Of a stretch of 14,822 bases of DNA, positions 8,895 through 14,822 are shown in pieces. The DNA comes from Lunasporangiospora selenospora (Eukaryota > Mortierellomycota > Mortierellomycetes > Mortierellales > Mortierellaceae). The stretch's first letter is position 1, and every line of letters begins with the position of its first letter. The notes under the pieces are model-generated. The model had not been told where the DNA came from and did not search any database. It saw nothing but the letters and a program-made list of their open reading frames with translations. The position numbers and the translations under genes are program-made. The stretch covers positions 1 to 14,822 of the forward strand of contig JAABOA010000235.1 in the NCBI GenBank assembly GCA_015680635.1. Reading direction: 5' to 3'.

Positions 8895-9925
8895 TCTTTT
8901 GATGTTACCCTCGCAACCGGATGGATACAGAATGGCCCATAGAATACTTTTTTTTTTACGATCATCGTCTGTCTAGTCTGCAGCTTGATGCAAGGTTCTC
9001 GCCCCACAGATACAAACAGCTCCGAATACCCAATGAGAAGTCAGAGGGAAGATAGTCTCTTACTCGTAATTATTATTAAAAAATGCAACATGCCATGTGC
9101 GCTTTGTTGAAAAAGTGCTCTTCTCCGGAACAACTACAGGAGTGGTACCCCTCTGCCTCCCCAAAGCGACAGCGGACGAGAAAAATAATAATGAAAAAGG
9201 GAAAGAAATGTTTGTGCGACAACCAACCGTTTGTTGATGTTGATGTTGTTTTGTTGGTTCTCCCAAGCTGCTGAAAGGAGAGGGGGCAAGTGGAGAGACG
9301 GGTGATGCTCTTATTGTAGAGCAACCGTAGCAAATCGTCAAAGAAGGAGCAGAACACGAAATGTGCGAGCCTATTTCTCCTCGTGCAACTTCGAGAGCAT
9401 TCGACATGCAAAAAGTGAGGCGAGTGGCATATGCTTACATTGGTCCTCCGTGTGCTGTTGGAGACATTCAAGAAGGAAGGGACAGGGAGAGATACTTGGG
9501 TGGGGCGGGGGGTGGTGGTGCGGCGGATGCATTGGACCCATGGGCATGGGCACGGATAATAATTGCATCAACCACATCAGGGTCACCGGCTTCTCTTTTC
9601 TTTCTCTCTTTCTTTCTTGCTCCTTCTTCTCTCAAGCCCTATTTTCTCTTCAAGCCCTCCTCTTCCTCACCACCCACACACTCTCTCAGAGACCCCCTCA
9701 CGCCGTGTCCCGCCGCCGCATCCCTCATCTCATCCTTCACGACAATCTCATTCCTTCACATCGCCCTCCTCATCGCTCAACTCTCATCTGCATCTTCCTG
9801 TCTTGATCCCCCTTCACGTCTCCTACTATCTCCTTCTTCCTCCCGCTCAAGTCCACAAACGCACCTCTCCCTTTCCATTTTTTTTTCTTCTCCGCTTCCT
9901 ACCTTTCATTCCTCCACAATTCAAG
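8895..9925. promoter_or_regulatory. Upstream region and pyrimidine-rich leader of the Kre9-like gene
   Basis: From about 9590 to 9925 the + strand is almost pure C/T with some A, the typical leader of strongly expressed fungal surface-protein genes. Upstream are a G-rich tract (9498-9525) and TTGATG/TTGTTG repeats near 9230-9260. No ATG occurs between 9549 and 9956. Several frames are open in this tract only because of its composition. The missing signal-peptide exon of the next gene should be here but cannot be placed. Confidence 0.55.
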
Positions 9926-10743
9926 AACACTGTGGGCTTGATTGTCGCGACTCCATATGATGGCATGACCGTCCGCACCAACTCTTCGCTCTCCATCTCG
10001 GCCTCGCTCCAGAACGGAGCTAACATTGGTGAGTTTGAACACGGCAAATTCATGATCGTCTTCCCACTTGGGAGGAGTGAGAAAAAAAAAGGCATGGACT
10101 AGACACGAGTGTTTGCTAAACATCATTCACTTTATCTATTGTCTCTTGTGCTGCTGTGCTATGTTTACGTTGTTTATAGGTACTGCCTTGATCACGGTTG
10201 CCAAAGCTGACGGCTCCGCAAATGAGACCATTGCCGATATCAAGGGTAACGCAACTCCTCGAGTTACTCAGAGCTGGTCTATTTCTGCGCTTCAGTATCC
10301 TGAAGGCAAATATATTGTATGTCAAAGCCATCATCTCCCCCCCCCCCAGTGTCAGCTTGCAATTGGTCTCCAAAACATGATCATTCTCCACGTCCTCGGG
10401 CCAAAAGAAAAAGAAAAACAGTAGTTCTCATCTTGTTTCTATACATATTAATGGGATAACTGTCTATTAGGTCCAGCTCATCGTAACTCCCGCAGGCGCG
10501 ACTGCCCCAGCACCTTCGAACGGCACCGCCCAAACTACTCAGGTGGCGCCACCTTCCGCGACCGGCGGAAGTGCCACGGGTCCTTCCATCTACTACTGGC
10601 GCGGCACAGTCAAGGTTACTAGTCCCGATAAGCCAGATGGAACGAAAACCGCTGCTGCCTCAAGCCATGTAATTGGGTCCGCCCTGTCCAAGGCTGCAGT
10701 TGCCATGGGTGCCTTAGTTCTTGCAAGCCTTGTCTCAGCCTAA
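9926..10743 (+). CDS. Kre9/Knh1-like Ser/Thr-rich GPI-anchored cell-wall protein (start unresolved)
   Basis: Three exons are clear: about 9926-10028, 10180-10316 and 10471-10743, with introns of 151 and 154 bp (GTGAGT to TATAG, GTATGT to ATTAG). They encode 170 residues: VGLIVATPYDGMTVRTNSSL, then NIGTALITVAK, QSWSISALQYPEGKYIVQLI and a Pro/Thr/Ser/Gly-rich stretch. This matches the Kre9/Knh1 N-terminal beta-domain pattern (P-x-D-G...N-S-S-L, W-x-I...Y-P-E-G-K-Y). N-glycosylation motifs are NSS, NET, NAT and NGT. The C-terminus (SSHVIGSALSKAAVAMGALV... to LVSA) is a standard GPI-attachment signal: small residues, spacer, hydrophobic tail. The product would sit in plasma membrane or wall; Kre9 relatives act in beta-1,6-glucan assembly, but many members are only structural. 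Oddity: no signal peptide with an ATG can be joined. The first in-frame ATG (9965) falls inside the domain, and 9926 is a tentative splice acceptor (TTCAAG). Confidence 0.7.
10337..10347 (+). repeat. C11 homopolymer inside an intron
   Basis: Eleven C followed directly by AG, 21 bp after the donor of the second intron of the Kre9-like gene. Using that AG would leave a 33-bp intron and a quick in-frame stop, so the acceptor at 10470 is the sensible one. Confidence 0.9.
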
Positions 10744-11779
10744 AGACAATTAAAATGGAAGACAGGGTTGGTGATAACTTCTTTTTTTTTGGATATACTA
10801 CGTTCAAAACCATAAAATCTAACTGAATGGCAATCCATGATACTTGAACAAGCGAGTCATCAATGCCCTGGAGAAACCGACCAGTTTATCAATCCTGGGG
10901 AAAAAAAGGGACTTGGATGATAGTAAACTACTCTTATTTTATTCATTTTCAAAAGGAGTGCGTGCCGGTCCACGATTACGCTTGAGAACGAGATAGATAG
11001 GTGAAAGTACTAATAATAAAATAGCAACGGCAGACAGATATTGATGAGATATTTTTTATTCTCGGCCCGTTCGAGAGAATGAACAAAAAAAAAATTGGAG
11101 CAAAAAAGCGAGAGGCAATTGCTAGACAAGTTGGTGGTCTTGTAGCAGCTCTCTCTCTCTCGTCTACCAAAAACTAGGTCGGCTAGGTCTACGCGCATTT
11201 GTGTCAGAGCGTGGGCAAATCGCAAAATAAGGAGACGAAAAAGGGAGTGGAGTCACCGTCATCATCCGCATCATCATCATCATTCTCGTCTGATAACAAA
11301 AAAATAAATCCTCAAGGAGCTTGTGCAAGGAGTTCAGAAACCACAGTCACCCCCGAGTTTAGCCTGTAGTCGCGCAATCGATAGGTTCCAGGCTCGACAC
11401 GGACATAGTGGGTTTCCAATGATATCTTTTACACTCTAATTGTTCCGACATTGCCTTTATGCACAAATAGCGATGTAAGGTAGTGCAATGCAGACTCTAT
11501 TGGTAGAATCTCCTAAAAGAACAAAGCAGGGGAGAACAATCTGTCGCGGGCCGAGCCGAAGGATCAAAAAGAGTACCATCTCTAGTTGACGCCATTATCG
11601 AGAGATATCTGGTTTCCGGCATTTAGAGTGGATAGGCATATCCAGAGCACTTCTTCTCCCAACGCCTCATCATCGATCCTTAATGGATGAATGGTAAACT
11701 ATCGGTCACAAATTTTCGCATTTACATTTTACTTTTTTTTTGGGGGGGGGGGTGAGTGTACAAACAACTACGGGATTCT
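10744..11779. other. Convergent intergenic region between the Kre9-like gene and the SDR
   Basis: This 1.04-kb stretch holds the 3' ends of two converging genes. It contains CT repeats near 11151-11161, a CAT-triplet run at about 11262-11282, an AATAAA within 11298-11306 and a T/G homopolymer junction at 11731-11751. Open frames are short and featureless. I checked the CG-rich stretch at 11340-11410 for a tRNA and found no B-box. Confidence 0.65.
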
Positions 11780-12932
11780 TTAAGCCTTGGCCTTGACCAA
11801 AGAACCACCATCAACAGGGATGATGGCTCCGGTGGTGTAAGCTCCGGCGCGCGAGGCCAAGTAGATCGAAGTGGCTGCAATATCCTCGGGCAATCCAATG
11901 CGTCCAAGAGGAATGTTTCCAACAATGACGTCTCCGAAATCCCGAAGGGTAGCTGCCATCATCTTGGACTCGAAAGGACCAGGTGCAATGGCGTTGCAAG
12001 TAATGTGGCGGTGGCCGAGATGACCAGCAAGGACGCGTGTCATCTGGTGAAGGGCGGCCTTGGAGGCCGAGTAGGCGTAGGTCTCGAGCATGGGAATGTG
12101 GATACCATCGACGGATCCAATGTTGATGATCGATGCAGGCGCATTCACTGTAGCAGCAGCATCCAAAAGAGGAAGCATGGCTTGAGTAAGAGAAAAGACC
12201 CGCTTGAGGTTGAGGCTCATGATCTTCTCAAAAGCGGAATCCGGGTAGGATTCAATGGGTGCTCCCCACTATAATTGATCGGAAAAAAATATAGAGGCAA
12301 AGAGAGCTGAGAGTGAGTATTGACAGACAGTATTTCTTTACAGCGCGTTTCGACTCGGTTCATCAAAAGACTTATCCTCTTTAAAAAATAAATAAATAAG
12401 CACTTCATACCGTGGCTCCGGCATTGTTGACCAAGACGTTGAGCTCTGAATATTCAAAAAATAACAAGGTGGTCGGTATTAGTCGCAATTAAGCAGCTAC
12501 CCAGAACTGGGAGAATGAAGAAATATTAAAAATATCGAGTCGACGTACTGGATTCCCGTTTGGTGATCTCGGCAGTCAGTCGGTGAACCTCCTCAAGACT
12601 CTGGAGATCGGCTGGGAGAGAGATGCATTCACCGGGTCCGAGCTTGGTCAGCTCGGCAGCGACCTTGTCACAGACATCGGCCGAACGGGAGGAAATATAG
12701 ACCTTGGCTCCGTTGACAACAAAACCATGGGCAATCATAAGGCCAATTCTATTTTGCATAAAAGAAAAATACACACGCTGTTAGGACTGAGAGAAAGAAG
12801 GAAAGAAAAGCACGACCAGCTGGAGGGTCTTTCAACTCCAAGTTACGCAGGCACTTACCCTCGGCTACCACCAGTGACAAGGACAACCTTTCCCTTGACA
12901 TCAAACAATGAGGAGGAGTGCATGGACGACAT
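11780..12932 (-). CDS. RhlG-like short-chain dehydrogenase/reductase (four exons, complete)
   Basis: This is a classical SDR, an NAD(P)(H)-dependent oxidoreductase with a Rossmann fold. Exons are 12932-12859, 12748-12549, 12445-12411 and 12268-11780; introns of 110, 103 and 142 bp are all GT-AG and rejoin codons cleanly (GG/A, A/AG and phase 0). They total 798 nt, or 265 residues, the usual length. Key residues: the cofactor loop TGGSRGIG at 20-27; NNAGA at 98-102; the catalytic set Asn123, Ser155 (INIGSV), Tyr169 and Lys173 (YSASK); then IAPGPFESKM and a C-terminal PVDGG. SSRS after the second strand, with its Arg, suggests NADP(H). The whole chain resembles bacterial RhlG-type 3-oxoacyl-ACP reductases and their fungal relatives (NAGATWGAPIESYP, YAYSASKAALHQ), but the substrate cannot be told. 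It ends AKA, not a PTS1, and has no signal peptide, so cytosol is likely. The first ATG was taken; Met4 is an alternative. Confidence 0.92.
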
Positions 12933-13407
12933 GGTCGGCTATTGTGGGGTGATTCAGGGATGGTGAGAGTTGTTGAATGAAAGAGAAGCGATTGATGACA
13001 TGGCTAGGGGCGAAGCGTACTTTAGTAAGAGAAAAGTGGTGCACGTGACCCCGATCGCTTTGTGGAGAGCATTTGGACCCCACGGCCTCCCCACTGCGCC
13101 AATGAACTCGAGGACCGTGTTACTGAATATACACAGACACCTCATTTCAGTCCCCGCGTCTCTGGAGCCACTATAAAGACTCGCCATGCCCACTCGATCA
13201 CACGCGGACATGTTCTCCGTGATGGGTCTGCCAGCCTACGCTTTAGTATCTTACTCGTCCTATGGGTTTCCACCCATTAAAGGATTGCATGGGCTTGCGT
13301 AGGTGTGGTCCGGCTCAACCGAGTGGCCGGGACAAAACGATTGCCTTTGCTTTGTCGCCTATACCTAGGATACTGTATAATAAGTCCCCTGCGCGGTCTA
13401 TCAAGCT

Positions 13408-13435
13408 TTTGACAAAGGAGGCTATCTTTGTCAAA
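13408..13435. repeat. Perfect inverted repeat, 10-bp arms
   Basis: TTTGACAAAG and CTTTGTCAAA are separated by 8 bp. It lies 8 bp from a second perfect hairpin. Confidence 0.85.
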
Positions 13436-13443
13436 GCCGGAGT

Positions 13444-13470
13444 TGTGTCTCATGCACTCCATGAGACACA
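13444..13470. repeat. Perfect inverted repeat, 11-bp arms
   Basis: TGTGTCTCATG and CATGAGACACA surround a 5-base loop. Eleven perfect pairs with a short loop could form a stable stem in RNA or serve as a palindromic protein site. Confidence 0.9.
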
Positions 13471-14822
13471 TAGGGCGCGTCTGTTTGTCCTAGACGATAT
13501 TTTCCCCATAAAAAAACCAACCAAAAACAAGGAAAGAGATCTGCTCCATCTGCTTCTAGGAAAACTCCAAAGGGCAATCAACAACCAGCATCTGTTTGAT
13601 GCCCGTGCTCGCTCTAATGCCATTTTATTTCCTTGCTGTTGTGGCTATACATGTTCTGTCTCCTGTGAGTTCTAAAATCCATCGAGATTTGTGCGAATCG
13701 CCTTTTGATCAAAGAACAAAAAAGCGGCGGAATGCTAAGAACTAGCGACAGAAAACGAGAAAGAAAAAGAAACGACTCCTGAGTCTCTTTTCCTTTCACA
13801 CTGTCTATTTAACGATAGGCCGCATGCTGGTTATCCGTCTATGCATACCCGCAACGACTCCGCATTTTGACAAGACTCTAGGCCAAGCGAGCAACAGCTG
13901 TGTGCCGTTGGAACTCTCTCTTCTTTCCTTCTCCCTTCTCTTTCTCTCTGTCTCCTCTGTGAACATCTCTCCCCACCGTGCAACCCCTTTCACCAGAAGA
14001 CTTGAGCCGTCATCCTCTTGACTTGTGTTATTCTTTTTTTCTTTGTTTTTTGTCCGGAGAATGTGAGGCCCAAGACAGGACGGGATGGGATGGGTGGCCA
14101 CTCCCCATGGCCGGGTGCGCATCTGTGTCGGTTGTCTCCCCCGCCAATAGCCTCACGACTGAAAGGCGAGGGCAAGGCAATGGGCGGGATGGGGCTGTCG
14201 CCAAAAACAGCAGCGACGACGACGACGACAAACGATAAACACAACATCAACAGAAGGAAAAAAAAAAAAAAAAACAAGGAGAGAGCCCCGAAGGGGGTTG
14301 GGATGCGACCATACACACTATGGGCAGAGCCAGACCGCTGTAGCCACAAGAGCCAAGGCACGAATGAGCGTGGTTGCGACAGGATGAATCAAGCGGGAAA
14401 GAGGAGGAGAAAGGCATCCGTGAGGGTAATGAGACCCCCTCCTTGGGTCTCTCTCCCCCTTTGCCTCCCCTCGACCCCTTGCCACCTCATTCTGCCGGGG
14501 ATCTGCAAGGCATCATTGCTAGCTTGGTGCAATGGCAAGCCATTTATGTCAGTCTGCATGCAGCAATGGGCCTTGCCAATCTCGCCCCGGTCCCTCAGGA
14601 CCAATAGAGTCGTGTCCCCGACAATTCTCCGTGCAGCATTCGCCTACTTTCCTGGACCCGGGACGAGTAGGGTAGGGGGCTGTGACGGAGGCTGAGTCCA
14701 CTGAGAACGACACAGGCCCTGTTCTCTGCAGCGTCAAAGAGTCTCCATGTGAACAGCCTTTGCTTCCTTGACCTTTGCTTCCTTTCTTAATTGCCCCGCG
14801 GTCATCTCACTCTCTCACCCTT

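Larger units (their letters stand above)
12933..14822. other. Right-end region without a convincing gene
   Basis: The first part is the SDR promoter. A TATAAA occurs at 13172-13177 on the + strand, followed 9 bp later by an ATG with 38 codons, too close for a normal promoter-start pair. At 13619 an ATG gives a short hydrophobic peptide (MPFYFLAVVAIHVLSP) ending at a GTGAGT donor, but no fitting second exon was found. The rest holds C/T-rich tracts (13910-13980), a GAC triplet run (about 14214-14228) and an A run (about 14257-14274). The last 100 bp carry two CCTTTGCTTCCTT copies and look like the upstream region of a gene beyond the window. Confidence 0.5.

Noticed and set aside
9361-9960. 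Open frames of about 150-200 codons in the C/T-rich leader before the Kre9-like gene
   Set aside because: Pyrimidine tracts contain few stop codons in any frame; all three frames are open and rich in Ser, Pro and Leu. No GT donor in a usable phase connects them to the domain.
11340-11410. Possible tRNA (GGTTCCAGGCTCGAC)
   Set aside because: It does not fit the B-box GGTTCRANYC and has no matching A-box or cloverleaf.
11780-12932. SDR as a peroxisomal enzyme linked to PEX7
   Set aside because: The C-terminus is AKA rather than an SKL type, and no PTS2 nonapeptide is seen near the N-terminus; the two genes are 7.6 kb apart.
13805-14122. 105-codon - strand frame
   Set aside because: It lies opposite a C/T-rich tract, is Lys/Arg/Glu-rich by composition, and has no family signature.
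14018-14695. 225-codon open frame on the + strand
   Set aside because: It begins only at TTG, crosses a long A run and a GAC repeat, has no domain or signal, and looks like a chance opening in GC-rich low-complexity DNA.

Overview
The window looks like nuclear DNA of an early-diverging filamentous fungus, most likely a Mortierella-type (Mortierellomycotina) species. The genes are split by short spliceosomal introns of about 100-190 bp with GTAAGT, GTACGT or GTATGT donors and ATTAG, ATAG or TTAG acceptors. Gene starts are preceded by pyrimidine- and CA-rich leaders, homopolymers are common, and one gene is a secreted cysteine-containing CBM96/DNRLRE-like protein of a kind I associate with these fungi. 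The lineage is an inference; the eukaryotic, intron-bearing character is read directly.

Layout, left to right. (1) The 3' part of a Ser/His/Pro/Gly-rich protein on the + strand, ending at 1583, with a His-Gly repeat and SUMO/synergy-control-type motifs that suggest a transcriptional regulator. (2) A complete five-exon PEX7 gene on the - strand, 4149 to 2289, encoding the 322-residue WD40 receptor for PTS2 peroxisomal import. (3) A 1.28-kb divergent promoter region. (4) An intronless secreted protein of 194 residues, 5433-6017 (+). (5) A 3.3-kb relic region, about 6018-9360, with no intact gene but at least two degenerate coding stretches: a + strand multi-pass membrane protein (6921-7518) and a long - strand reading with frameshifts, stops and intron-like gaps (8894-7513). 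These converge tail to tail on an imperfect direct repeat whose second copy lies 750 bp away. (6) A Kre9/Knh1-like GPI-anchored cell-wall protein, three visible exons ending at 10743 (+), whose start codon and signal peptide cannot be found. (7) A complete four-exon RhlG-like short-chain dehydrogenase/reductase of 265 residues, 12932 to 11780 (-). (8) About 1.9 kb at the right end with no convincing gene but two adjacent perfect hairpins.

The genes do not form a pathway. PEX7 is a housekeeping peroxisome gene; two encode secreted or cell-surface proteins; the SDR ends in Ala-Lys-Ala and carries no obvious peroxisomal signal, so its closeness to PEX7 means nothing functional that I can see. 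No intact undescribed system is visible. The relic region with its repeat and two decayed, unidentified reading frames is the best candidate for something new.
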